This document shows positions 34,330 to 44,974 of a stretch of DNA of 64,000 nucleotides, one piece after another. Made by a program: the position numbers and the translations under genes. Under the pieces are notes generated by a model that made no database searches, was not told where the DNA came from, and saw only the letters and a program-made list of their open reading frames with translations. This DNA comes from Cristatella mucedo (Eukaryota; Bryozoa; Phylactolaemata; Cristatellidae). The stretch's first letter is position 1. Each line of letters starts with the position of its first letter. The stretch lies in the NCBI GenBank assembly GCA_009760855.2, contig WPIO01000005.1, positions 8,716,001 through 8,780,000 on the forward strand, written 5' to 3'.

Positions 34330-36780
34330 TTATCCGCTTCTCTGCTGCTCAGTCCGGCTTCCGACCTGTCGTAATTAGTAGATTGCTACAACGCGACACT
34401 AGCTGACATGCTCGATGAGCTTGCACCTCTGACTAATCGCACTGTGAGCCCTCCCACTAACGGCAATTGTTTTACCCCAGACATTAAGCTACCTATGTAT
34501 ACTAAGCGGCACCATGAAAAGCGTACAAAAGATCCGGACTCACAGTTCATCGATAGGCATGCGACGACTATTGTAGATGGTAAAAATTGATACTAGTAAA
34601 TAAGTGGAGCTTTCATGAATAAACTGTTAAATCACAGATGCACAATAAAAAACTGCTAATATCGACAATCAACCATCTGCTTAACCACTCCAAGAATAGC
34701 TCCGTACCTAGTGATCCCTGTGATGATCTGGCTGATCGCTTCTCTGGCTTCTTTTTCAACAGGATAAACAAGATCAGGTAGTCAATCCCGAGAATAGGAA
34801 CACCTCCACTGGAATCCCATCCGTCAATTCCGTGCAGCACATCAATATTTACTTTCATGGAGGCCACGTGTGACCTCGTCCTGAAGTTCAAATTCAATTC
34901 CAAGAAGAAGACTATTCTTCTAGACCCTATTATTACTGTCTCCTTTTTACGATGTATTAATCTGCTCCTGCCTTACCTGAAGAACATAGTAATAATTCAA
35001 TAGCTTCGGTTCATGTCCCGGCACCTTTTAAAAAGCTGTAGTAAGGCAACTACTGGAGAAAGAAAAACTACAGGAGCGAACTAGAGCAACTTCCGCCCAG
35101 TCTTCCTTCTACCGTTCCTACCAAAAATACTTGAACGATTCGTAGAAAAATATCTGAACTTTTATGTTGAAACTTCAAACCTTGGTAGTCATTTACATTC
35201 CAATTTAATAGTAATAATAGAATTAATACGTCTGATATAGCACCCTCAGGGGACTCGATCCCTTTGTAAGCACTTTACATTTGCTTCAAAGGAAGCTCAA
35301 TCGAACGGTTAGTGTCGGAGCTAATCACTATACAGATTCAGTATTGCTTCGGTTGTACAATGACCTATTTAGGAACTTAAGCTTTTTCAAGAGAATTTCT
35401 GCATGTTTTGATTAATCTTTCAGTAGCTTTTGATATTATCAATGACTCTGTCCTTGTCGAGCCCTTATGATCTCGCCTTGGCATCACTGGCACTTAGTTG
35501 CAATTGTTCAGGTCCTATTTTAATGTGATACCCAACAGTATTAATGTGAACATGAAATCATCTTCCGAGGAATCTCTAAAGTATGGTTTACCTCGGGGTT
35601 CTGTGCTCTGTCCCGTTCTTTTCACGGTTTATACTCTCCCACTTGCCGATGTGATTGTCAGGCACAATTTAGGCTTCGACTTCTAGGCAGATGACACTCA
35701 GTCGTACCTTTTCTTTAATCCCTAACCACCCTTGAGCACATCGAATTCTTTTAACTCCGTTAATGCATGTAAGGATGACATCCTCTCGTAGATGCCCGAA
35801 AACTTTCCTAAATTGACGGATGAGAAAACCATCTTACAAATTAAGGGAAAACCAAGTGTGATTGAGAAATTTTATGGCCCAACGCTTGCATTCGGCTCAT
35901 GCAGCATATCTCCTGCTGAATCTGCACGGAATCTAATTTTCATGTTCCAAAGTGACCATTCGTTGAGAGACCACATGAGCTCAACCGTCAAGTCTGCCTA
36001 CGTTCAGCTAGATAACATTGCTAAAATAAATTCCGGCTTGTTTAAACGGGGTACCACATCTAAATTGGTCCTGCCTTTGTGACATACCATCTTTACTCGT
36101 GTAATTCACTGCTTGGTGATCCACCGGCCTGCACAGGCAGGCGCTTACAATTTGTGCAAAACTCTGCAGCTAAGCGTGTCTGCCTTGAGAGTCCTACTTT
36201 CCACCGCACACCTCTTCTTGCAGGTCTGCACTGGCTCTCCGTCAAGAAACGCAACGACTTTAAGGTTCTGTCACTCACTTCTAGGTCCCTCCATTCTTTG
36301 GCTCCAGCCTACATATCAGATCTGCTTTCAGACCAGGCTAAGAATCCTGCCACCTGCTTTTCGGAATCTAATAGTTTACCTATACCTCGTACAAACCTCA
36401 AACAAATGCTTTGGAGACCCTACCTCTAGTTCTTATCCTCCCAAAGCCTGGAACTCACTTCCGACTTGCATCATGACATCCCCTAGCTTGGCCAAGTTTG
36501 AAAATAAACTAAAAACTTGCCTATTTATTTACAGCATTTAGTTGTTAAGTGTGGTCCTCCTTTGTGTGCCTATGGGTGATGACACTGTGCGTGCTGCAAC
36601 TAACCATATTTGCATGTTGATCGGTGCATGGCACCTCTAACCAGTTTATGCTTGTTGTTCGTTCAGCTTGCTACCACTAACCATTTGATCATGCTTCCTT
36701 TGCAGCTGATGTGAAGTGCCTGGAAAAATATTGAGTCCTCTGAGGGCACTATAACAAGTGTAATAATATTATTATTATCC
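34330..36780 (+). mobile_element. LINE family A, longest copy (A4), degenerate
   Basis: Sense copy in gene 2 intron 3. It starts in the endonuclease-RT linker: YNATLADMLDELAPLTNRTV-like codons near 34390-34440, then FTPDIKLPMYTKRHHEK (34470). SDPCDDLADRFSGFFFNRIN is near 34700. RT palm pieces follow: SSSEESLKYGLPRGSVLCPV (35560), ADDTQSYLFF after a stop in place of the YADD tyrosine (35685), and NFPKLTDEKTILQIKGK (35800). The C-terminus and the complete 3' untranslated region end in an ATT tail near 36775. It carries many stops and frameshifts and a nested antisense fragment at 35205-35316. Confidence 0.88.
35205..35316 (-). mobile_element. Tiny antisense LINE family A 3' end nested in copy A4
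   Basis: Within A4 the FQSGFRANHSTES coding stretch is split. The interrupting ~110 bases are an inverted family A 3' end: an AATAGTAATAATAG tail, ATAGCACCCTCAGGGGACTC, then ACTTTACATTTGCTTCAAAG and CGAACGGTTAGTG. The A4 reading resumes at GAGCTAATCACTATACAGAT. Confidence 0.8.
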
Positions 36781-37886
36781 AATTGATCATGACTCATGTA
36801 CAGCATATGGAAATTGCTTAGGAAGAAAATATATTGTGTGCGATCGCTGCAATAATGTTCTAATGTTAGTATTTGTATTATCATTATCATTGACCATGAA
36901 AAACTAGCGATACCGGAGGTCTAGTCAATACTTTTTGGGCGATGCTACTGCAGCTAGGAACCGAGATCAAGCGCTTCTCCTAATTACCAAATCTTTCCCA
37001 GGGAAAATGAGGTACGGGAATTATGTTGTTATGCTAATCGAAATGTGTTCAGCCCAGGTCTTCTTGAATCAAGTTCACTGAATTTGTAGTAGTGAAGTGT
37101 GTCTCAACATTCGAGCTTCTTAAACATGACCTAATCTGCGATTACATGCCAGACATTCTCACTGATTTTGGACCGATTTAAAACATATTTGGGATACTAG
37201 GTCATCATATGTTACAATATTTTGGAGGAGATGCCAAGTCTGCAAACCCAGAATAAGAAGAACTGTCTCAACTTGTTTGACTCCCTGTTGGTCCAGCCGA
37301 CCAATCAAAACCCGGGGCTCATCAAGCACACCCAGAAGCCAAAATAAAAAAATGGCTGACATTCGTAGGCTTGAGTATATTGAGGCGATCAGAGAAAATC
37401 CTTTAATTTGGGATGCTTATGCACTCTAACCAATGTTTCAGCTTTTTCTACGCAGAATAAGCGTGAGTCTGTTTATCAAATTCACCAATGAACACATAAG
37501 GTGCACATTACTTGGCACTGATTCTTTTCCCCAAAAAAACTGTTTTGAATGTTTATATTTATTTTATTTCTATTCTTCTCATACTACTCTACAAGGATGA
37601 CTGCAGCGACGAACTCTATTAGAGGCTGGTATGAAAAAGGGTGTCCTTCAGATTAGAGTCTAATCTGAGCACGGGCTGCGGACGAGACTAAGATGAACAT
37701 CAAATCTGTCTTATTATATTGTTTTAAACGTCGTGAGCAAAATAGGAGGAAATTCGGAGTCATTCAGGAAGAAACTTTGCCATTTAAACGCAGCTTAGCG
37801 TGATTTCTCCATTCTGATTTTTGGAAATAACTAATTTTTGTTTATAATAGTTCAACAGCTTTGTATATGCGATTCTTTTATTTCAG
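36781..37886. other. Gene 2 intron 3, remaining part
   Basis: AT-rich intron sequence up to the TTTTATTTCAG acceptor. If a small exon restores the phase between exons 3 and 4 it should lie in 31232-37886; I could not see one. Confidence 0.5.
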
Positions 37887-37980
37887 TCTTACAAACTCTA
37901 AACATTTACAACGCCACCGGGTTGACTGCAGCTTGCCATCTGTCTAGCAGGCCATACGATACCAGCACCTATGTCGCCAT
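37887..37980 (+). CDS. NRF-6-like acyltransferase gene 2, exon 4
   Basis: The acceptor is TTTATTTCAG and the donor GTAAGT. The frame fixed by the next exon gives LQTLNIYNATGLTAACHLSS and then RPYDTSTYVA, the last part of the extracellular NRF domain. It carries a conserved cysteine and a probable N-glycosylation site (NAT), directly before transmembrane helix 1. Phase 1 in, phase 2 out. The incoming phase does not match the visible end of exon 3. In the other two frames the exon has stops or breaks homology. Confidence 0.83.
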
Positions 37981-38546
37981 GTAAGTACTGACCTAAATGG
38001 TATAAATGAGGCCAGATAAGATGCCGTAGGTTCTGTTATGATTTGACAAATAGTCTAGCTTATTCGCACTATCCAAATTTTTCTGGCTTTAACTTAACAG
38101 ACAATTATTCTAACCAGGTCAATGTCTTAGATATGACTCTAAGCTGCAATATGGCTCTGAAAAATAAATTAAGATAAGCGAAAACAACACAAACATGGAA
38201 TGAGGTATCCATTGTGAATAGAAATAATTGAAACGCACATGTTCATGATTTCAACAGACGCCTTTAAAATACTTAGAATGACTTCGATATGAAATACACC
38301 ACATAGGTTGTCTAGCATTATGGGAGTTTCTACTTTTAGGTAACATGAGTTTTTATTTACTCTTTAGAATGCTTGAATTGCACCTTGGCACTAAATCTAG
38401 CGGAGCTTTTCCAAGATTTGCAGCAATAGGCAATAGGCATACGTCAAGGCAGCGATACAAATTGTAATGTGGCACCTATATTATTGTCTCTGTTCTTGAC
38501 TGATATGAAATTGGCACCGCTTAATATCTAAATATCTACTTTACAG
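37981..38546. other. Gene 2 intron 4
   Basis: Short intron, AT-rich, nothing recognised. Confidence 0.7.
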
Positions 38547-38758
38547 CGTCATTTGCTTCATTTTCACTGCTTTTCTGGTTCTCGGGACTGGATATGATGT
38601 TAGAAAGACTTTTTGCACTTCCATTGGAGTTGATGCTCAATCCGGATTTCCGGATTTTGATCAAAGCAATGCCAATAAATTGGCTGTCCGTGACAGCGAG
38701 ACAACGTCTCTGCTTAGCGGACGGCCAAAGCATCTGGCATGGTCTCAGGGACTAAAAG
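38547..38758 (+). CDS. NRF-6-like acyltransferase gene 2, exon 5 (TM1 and linker)
   Basis: The acceptor is CTTTACAG and the donor GTTAGC. The first base completes the Ile codon split from exon 4. VICFIFTAFLVLGTGYDVRK is transmembrane helix 1 followed by the basic stop-transfer residues typical of the family (LxxGTxYDx). A polar cytosolic linker follows (DSETTSLLSGRPKHLAW) and the exon ends in GLKG, which continues into exon 6. Phase 2 in, phase 1 out. There are no stops. Confidence 0.93.
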
Positions 38759-40760
38759 GTTAGCGAAATGTGGCACTTTATGAGAATTGTTTAGCTAATT
38801 GGATGCCTTTAAAGTCACTTGAATTGTATAATGCTGGTGAGTTCGTATGAAGATGCTATCAATGCTAGAGATGAGGATGCTAAGAAATCCTATCAACAGC
38901 CAAGTGAAATTAAATTAAAAATAGACCCGTCAATTCGCAACCTGATCATGTAGCTGATAGAAGCTGTGATTAATTTGTAGCTTTCAACTTTTTTGGTTGA
39001 TTGAATTGTTGAAATGTGAGCTCCAGTCAGCGGCCATTTAAAGTTTATTCATCTTCTAACGAACTTTCCTTAAATAGTCTACTAACCGCTGCTATGTGTT
39101 TCGGCATATTCGTTATTCCATGACATTAAATTCTGATTGTTATATAAAGATGAGAAAATGCAGCGGGACCTTTATTGATAATAGCAAGGTCAAGTTCTGC
39201 AATCCACCTTATTCGTGGCACTTTATAAATATGTACGGAGAGCTCAGTATGTATGCTGCCATGTTTATGTGGTCATGGTGGAAATTTCGCATGTTTGCAT
39301 TTAGTTAACTGCTATGTTCTAAACGATGCATACATTATAATCAAATAACGTTCATGCATTAAGCTTTGTGAGTGACTTGCATATAAAAACATGTCATATC
39401 AAAAGCTTTGGTAGGGGGTTGAAATAATGGTAGTTCTTTGTTAACTTATGAGGATCTGACGTCCATCTACTAAGAAAGTTTGAAAGCTATGGTTCATCTA
39501 TGACATCGCTATTTCCCAAAGGGAGATATTCTAATGAATTCATGCCTGTGTATTTCTGCAGACAAATCTTATCCGCGATTCGGAAAAAACATAAGAAGTT
39601 GACTGAACCTTTTTACTGATTCTTTTAAATTCTCAACGTCGTAAAAGCCCCTAGATATTAAATAGCCGTATACTAGATCGGCCGGATTAGGACCGCTGAA
39701 ATATTATTCATGGCTCCTAAAAAGTAACGACTAGGAACCGGCAATGTCATATCCTGTGATTTTGCAGAATACATGCATATTTAGTGGATTGGTCAGTAAT
39801 TTGTGCCCTAGAAATCGGGCCAAATGGGACTTGCACTCATGGCGTTGCGAAGGCCGTGCAGGCAGTGCATTGCTCGGGCAGTGCAGTGCATTGGTGCACC
39901 GGGCTTCATGCTAGCGTTGACGTACGCTACAGTTTTGGACTCCGGTAGCCGTCCTTAGTGGTCGAATAGACTCATTCTATGAAGTAAATGGAATTGCTAC
40001 CTTAATGTACTGACGTTTTTCATCGCTGACTCAATGTGCTACTGTCGGCTTAGCTGAGTATATATGTGCTGCCTCTAAAAATCTATTACTAGCTAGTCAT
40101 CCTGCAATTTTTAATGCTTTACTTATAATTGTCCAGCCTCGGCAAGGACTAGCACAATTAAGAGTGCAGTTGATGTGGCCGAAGGACTTCAGCGAAAAAG
40201 TCTTTGTTTTAATCTAAAACTAATCGTGTGGCGCTACTAGCTGCGGATTCGGCCGCCAGGGTTTTGGGCGGAGCAAACAATATTGTGTTGTCCTGTTATT
40301 GAATCCTTTTAGACAGCTTGCAGCAGGGCCTGTTGTCATTTGATCAGAGCTCTAAATTATTTCATTACATAGGATATATTCCTGCATGTGTGTGTTTATT
40401 TCTTCTTTGTGTATTTTAAATTTAGAACTGTCAGTCTAAAAATGACAGCTCATTTAGTCGATTGTGTATCCTTGGCACTTTTTGAATGGTCTTACTAACA
40501 ACGTAGTCAGAATCTGGTATTTGGAATCTTTTTGGCTGAGTTTGCTTGCGAGAGTAGGTATTTTGAAATCACGAGTCTTAACAGATAGGAAATATATCAG
40601 CAATGAACCTTACTTTAAAGGCATGCTTACAGACTATTAAAACTGAAAGCTGACTTGCTTTCATGTACACTTGGGGGACTTGAAAAACTGAACTTGCATG
40701 AAGAAACGCTTGACGGGTTGCATCATGGATTATTGTGTCCTCAGTACATTTATGTACCCT

Positions 40761-40805
40761 CGTGACATTTATGTACGTGACATTTATGTTCGTGACATTT
40801 ATGTA
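40761..40805. repeat. 15-bp minisatellite, three units
   Basis: Three head-to-tail units of CGTGACATTTATGTA (the middle one ends in TT), preceded at 40744 by a partial GTACATTTATGTA. Flanked on both sides by CCCT. Confidence 0.9.
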
Positions 40806-42539
40806 CCCTCTTTTCTTTGAAATACACTATAAAATCGTATTAAAATGTAATCGCTTTACTTTTCAATGATTTCAGCTCATGTGAATATTAATTTTAAAAA
40901 TGCCATGAAAGCCTTTATCAATCAAAGTTCATGGTGCAATACGCACGACATGGTGGTTTTAGTAGTCGAGTGCAAGGTATACAAGTATCTGTAGCTCACA
41001 AGATTATTTTAAATAGAAAATCATGCTTAACATGTGCACAATCACTGTGTCAGAATTTAACTTTGAGCTGGCGCTGACAGCGACTATTGTTTAATTTGAA
41101 TAAATCTAGTCGAGTCTCAGATCCAATGAGCACAAAATGTGTCTACTTTCGCACTCGGTGCCAAAGGTGCACAGTCGTGCAGTACTAAGCCGTCACGAGA
41201 CAAGTCTTGCATGCATACGAAAATTGTTCATAGATTCCTTCACAGCATACAGATAATTGTCGATTTGGTCTACTTAAGCAATCAACAAATTCTTCCAAAG
41301 ATATGCTCACAGCCGTCAATAACCATTGCGACAACCCAGTTAGCCTTCATCTATCTGTCTGCCCGTTCTACGAACGCGACTCATTTTCAAAAATTGAGGT
41401 TAAATATAGTGGAGTTCTGTTCTGATGGTTTTTATAAAAATGTAGCGACTATACCCCTGTCTAGAGCATATGATTTCGGTAGCAGTGGGTAAGTGTAGAA
41501 CTAGGGGCTTGCAGTTGCTGAGTTGCCATTTTTTCACACCCCTCCATTGATTGGCATAGCTCTAAATTGTATTCTATTAACTCGATTTGAGGCTAAGCAT
41601 TGGACAGGCTGCTTAAAGCCACTTTTGTTTCGACAGATCAAAGACTTTTGACATTAACTCAAATTTTGTATCCACTAAGCTAAATAATTTACTGCAAATA
41701 CGCCCATTTTTTAATTAAGGTGCTTGGTTGAATACCTTACTCGGTTGGTGTAAGCTGCGAGATCAGTATTAAAAATAAATAATTTAATTTAAAAGACGCG
41801 GCTTGAATTCACCAATGATCCTTCTGACCTTAAAACATGACAGAGAACTGGCTGTAAATTAACAAATAGTGCGCCGGCCATATAGAATCTAATGGAGCCT
41901 CTACGATTTCAGTTCGGGTGAAGGTAACCAGTCAGCCCCTTCAGTCAGAACTAAGAGAGATTTTGCCCCCTTTCTAATTTCGCTATCTCGACTATTGCAC
42001 TTGCCTAAAACTGTCCACGCCTTCAGTGTGCCAATGAAATCTTAATTCAGCCAGCTGCTTATGCCTAATAGCTTTCTGGAATTTCAGATTTGTGTTCATC
42101 CTACCTAGTATTCATTACTTTGTTAGTAAGAGTCGTTTATCTTATTTTACATTTTTAAATTCATACTCCAATGCTGTACTTTAGAAATTGAAGAATATAT
42201 TCCTTTTTATGCCACTTTTATAGGCCTCGGCCACCTCAGTTTGGATGGAGCTAGACAATAATGCAGGTTCTGGTCCTGCTTGGCACTCTAATAGGGAGGA
42301 AATGGGTGGGTAGTAATTCATTGCTGAAGGACAGTTCAAAATTACGAGTAGCCGTCCATGCACGGCGACGTCTGCCTGTAACAAGACCATCGAATTATTT
42401 CCGGCAGCTTTATATAATCTTAGGAATGATCACTGCTTTAAGCTATTGGCTAAATGTAATGAGTCTGCCAATTATGGGAAGGGGTCTAATTACAATGCAC
42501 TCAAGATGGTTTTAAAAAAGTGAATGGGTTAACTATAAA

Positions 42540-43135
42540 TAGCTTAAGGAAGCTTTCCGATTGGCGTCAATGTGCTCTCGTTCCAAAGTGGCCGATGAGA
42601 TCACAGTCCGTTGCCCTGGGCGATTGTCTTGTCGTTGGGCTAAACTTTATTATGAGTTACGATAACACGTATTGCTTCAATTGGAGTGAGGCATCCTGGG
42701 CTGCGAAAAGACCAAAACGGACTCATCCTTCAGGTGTGCAACAAATCAAGATTTTTTCTTCGAGTCGTTCCTCTAGGAATGAAGCCAGTTGCACGCTCAG
42801 AGGTTGGCTTTGGTCGTGGCCAGGCTATCTGCCATGGTCGGCAGCCACTCCTTTCCTTTTACCATACCCTGGCTAGCACTGCGATCTCTTATCGCTAGCC
42901 TAACAGTTCACGTGCTATGCTGCCACGGGACCAACCTTTCAGGCAGCTAGCGACGCAACAGTTCGTAGTTATTTTGAGCTTTACTGACGGATCTCAGACC
43001 AGGGCAGGAAGTCGTGCCAGTCATGGGTCGGCAGGACGGTCCCAGTGTAACAACCACAAGTCGATGCTGGCACGACTTCTGGGCGGCCAAGACCGGCACT
43101 GACTACCCAATGTCTAGGCTATGCATCTGCGGTCT
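42540..43135. other. GC-richer island with inverted repeat, unidentified
   Basis: About 600 bases with clearly higher GC than the surrounding intron and several overlapping open frames (42520-42876, 42686-42898, 42917-43102), none recognisable. It includes an inverted repeat: AAGTCGTGCCAG at 43009-43020 against CTGGCACGACTT at 43067-43078. It is probably an old insertion of foreign composition; its identity is unknown. Confidence 0.35.
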
Positions 43136-43339
43136 GTGCACAGCCTCATTGTGCTACCAACTGTCAATCTGAATATGTATGCGCTTTGTACAGCACTCTG
43201 TAAAGGTTTCTAGATAGCCAAAGGGCCCTTTTCAAGGTGCATTAATTGAGAATTCATTGCTAACTATATATTTTAGTCCAATGCGAATGAAAATTGACCT
43301 CGCTTATTACAAAAGGCAGGTAAACCAAGATCAGCTCAA

Positions 43340-43770
43340 TTAATAATAATAATAATAACAATATATTTGTGCAGTCCCCCTCAGAGAATCTAATTTCTGT
43401 ATAGGCTCTTTATCTGCGCTGTAAAGGAATCATGGTTGGATATTTAGTGGTAGCATGCTCAGTGACAACAAGCCGTGATGGCACACTAGGTATAGTGGTT
43501 GCTTTTCACGACCTCGGTTACGAGGTCGAGGGCTTGAATCCTGTGGTAAGCGAGCCTTTATTGCCACTGCAAGCGGTGGTAATAGCCCTAAAGGTTCTTC
43601 TGCCGCTACGCAAAAGAGGCTATTTAATCAGCTAGTATTTTTTTAATATGTTAAGAGGTGAAATGCACAAGGTCAGCATGCAAATGTGCTTAGTGACAGC
43701 ATGCACACTGTCCGCAAGCATAAGCACACAAAGTACGTATCACATGGACATTATAAATGTTTGACAGCCC
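43340..43770 (-). mobile_element. LINE family A 3' end, interrupted by a SINE
   Basis: Antisense family A 3' end: an (AAT)n tail at 43341-43358, CCCCTCAGAGAATCTAATTT, then TATCTGCGCTGTAAAGGAAT. After the SINE (43469-43650) the sequence resumes with GGTCAGCATGCAAATGTG and GACAGCATGCACACTGTC and fades by about 43770. It is diverged and has no coding part. Confidence 0.7.
43469..43650 (+). repeat. tRNA-derived SINE, copy S2 (best preserved)
   Basis: Homologous to copy S1 along about 180 bp. The head AGCCGTGATGGCACACTAGG is followed by an A-box-like GGTATAGTGGTTGC. A perfect 7-bp stem GACCTCG/CGAGGTC closes a 4-base loop at 43510-43527, and a B-box-like GGCTTGAATCC lies at 43531-43541. The body contains CACTGCAAGCGGTGG, itself a small hairpin. 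It ends in CTAGTATTTTTTTAATATG. Inserted in an antisense LINE family A tail, so younger than that copy. Confidence 0.7.
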
Positions 43771-44029
43771 CAACCTTATCAAAAGCCACATACTGGGAAC
43801 GGGAACGGATATCGACAGCCATGCAGCTATGTATTCGCCCTAAAGCAATCTTTTTATTGTCCACCGCTAGTAGGATGGAGGCGGCAGAGTGTCTAGTGCC
43901 TCCATTAAAATGTAATGAAATATAAATACGTTGAATCTACTTTTTTTAAGTTATTCGTTTACTTCTGTGATGCCTGAATCGTGCTTCAGCCAAGCTTTTC
44001 CTGCAGGTATCATAAATATATATATGCAG

Positions 44030-44197
44030 GTAAACTCGAAAAGCTGCTGCTCAGCTTTTCGCTCTACAGTAACCGTAAGAAGCTGCTGAGCACGTCCCAG
44101 GGCGATTCGACTCTCAGCTGCCTCCATGGCATTCGCCTCCTCAGCATGTGCTGGGTCATACTTGGACATACCTACGCTTTTTCAATGGTCATTGAAA
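44030..44197 (+). CDS. NRF-6-like acyltransferase gene 2, exon 6 (acyltransferase-3 start)
   Basis: The acceptor is ATATGCAG and the donor GTAAGT. The first two bases complete Gly from exon 5, giving GLKG-KLEKLLLSFSLYSNRKKL. The second part reads LSCLHGIRLLSMCWVILGHT followed by YAFSMVIE. (L)xCLHGxRxLSMxWVILGHT is the hallmark of NRF-6 proteins and contains the conserved His of the acyltransferase-3 fold, placed in a membrane helix. Phase 1 in, phase 1 out. A TTCCTGCAG acceptor 24 bases upstream would give the wrong frame. Confidence 0.96.
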
Positions 44198-44345
44198 GTA
44201 AGTTTGACTGGCTCAATTAGTTTTATTGTACAAGCGTTTACCAAGCCTATGGCAAAAAATGCATGCTTCTTACTTCTAGCCTAATTAGGTTTGCTGCATG
44301 TATTCCTTTGGTTACTTTAGCAACATTGTAGAGGACTTGTTTCAG

Positions 44346-44435
44346 GTGATCCTGCAAATGTCGCCTTCCTACATAGAAGAAGTTTTCAAGTTATATATAA
44401 TGGTTCATTCAGTGTTGACTCTTTTTCGTATTGAG
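44346..44435 (+). CDS. NRF-6-like acyltransferase gene 2, exon 7 (frame broken)
   Basis: The acceptor is TTGTTTCAG and the donor GTAAGA, after a 148-base intron. The translation is SDPANVAFLHRRSFQVIYNG and then SFSVDSF. The family continues FSVDTFFxLSGLL, but here the frame runs into TGA just before the donor. A run of five T at 44422-44426, where six would keep the frame, explains it: the next frame gives the expected VL and a phase-2 exit matching exon 8. This is either a real frameshift or a homopolymer error. Confidence 0.85.
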
Positions 44436-44974
44436 GTAAGAACACTTCTGATGTGAAGTATCGTAGACAAATCTTCTGATTAATGAACATGCCAAAGAGA
44501 AAATAATCCACGTCTTGAGAAAATTACATTGATGGTCGGGCTCCTACAATGTCAACTGTCAATTTATCTACCTCTCCTAATTAGGATATTGATATCTAGC
44601 AGCCACCAGTCACCATGATCGTAGCCCAGATCTAGTTTCATAGGTTGCATCATAAATGACCTGCTAAGACATTTAATTGTCGTGTACGTATATGTCGGAA
44701 GCCTGACAATTAGACAATTATGATTGTGACAGTATTTTTAAATGACATTCTTGTGATAGTTAACTGAAAAGAAACCGAGAAGATACCAAGCTGATGAGTC
44801 TGGAAATTGAAAAAACATGTTGCAGAAGAATATAAAATATAAAATCTTAATTTCACTGCATTTTTATTTCCCCAAGAACGTTCCACTTTTCCATATCAGT
44901 CTAAAGCAAGAGCGAACTTGCATTTTTCTAAACTGCCAGAAAATATAGAAGCCTCGTTAGTATTGTAGCCTCCT

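Larger units (their letters stand above)
38759..44029. other. Gene 2 intron 5
   Basis: 5.3 kb intron. It contains a 15-bp minisatellite (40761), a GC-richer unassigned island (42540-43135) and a SINE nested in an antisense LINE tail (43340-43770), all listed separately. A 117-codon ORF at 41139-41492 has no recognisable similarity and I do not call it a gene. Confidence 0.7.

Noticed and set aside
41139-41492. 117-codon plus-strand ORF as a gene
   Set aside because: No similarity I can name and no splice or promoter context; treated as a chance ORF in intron 5.
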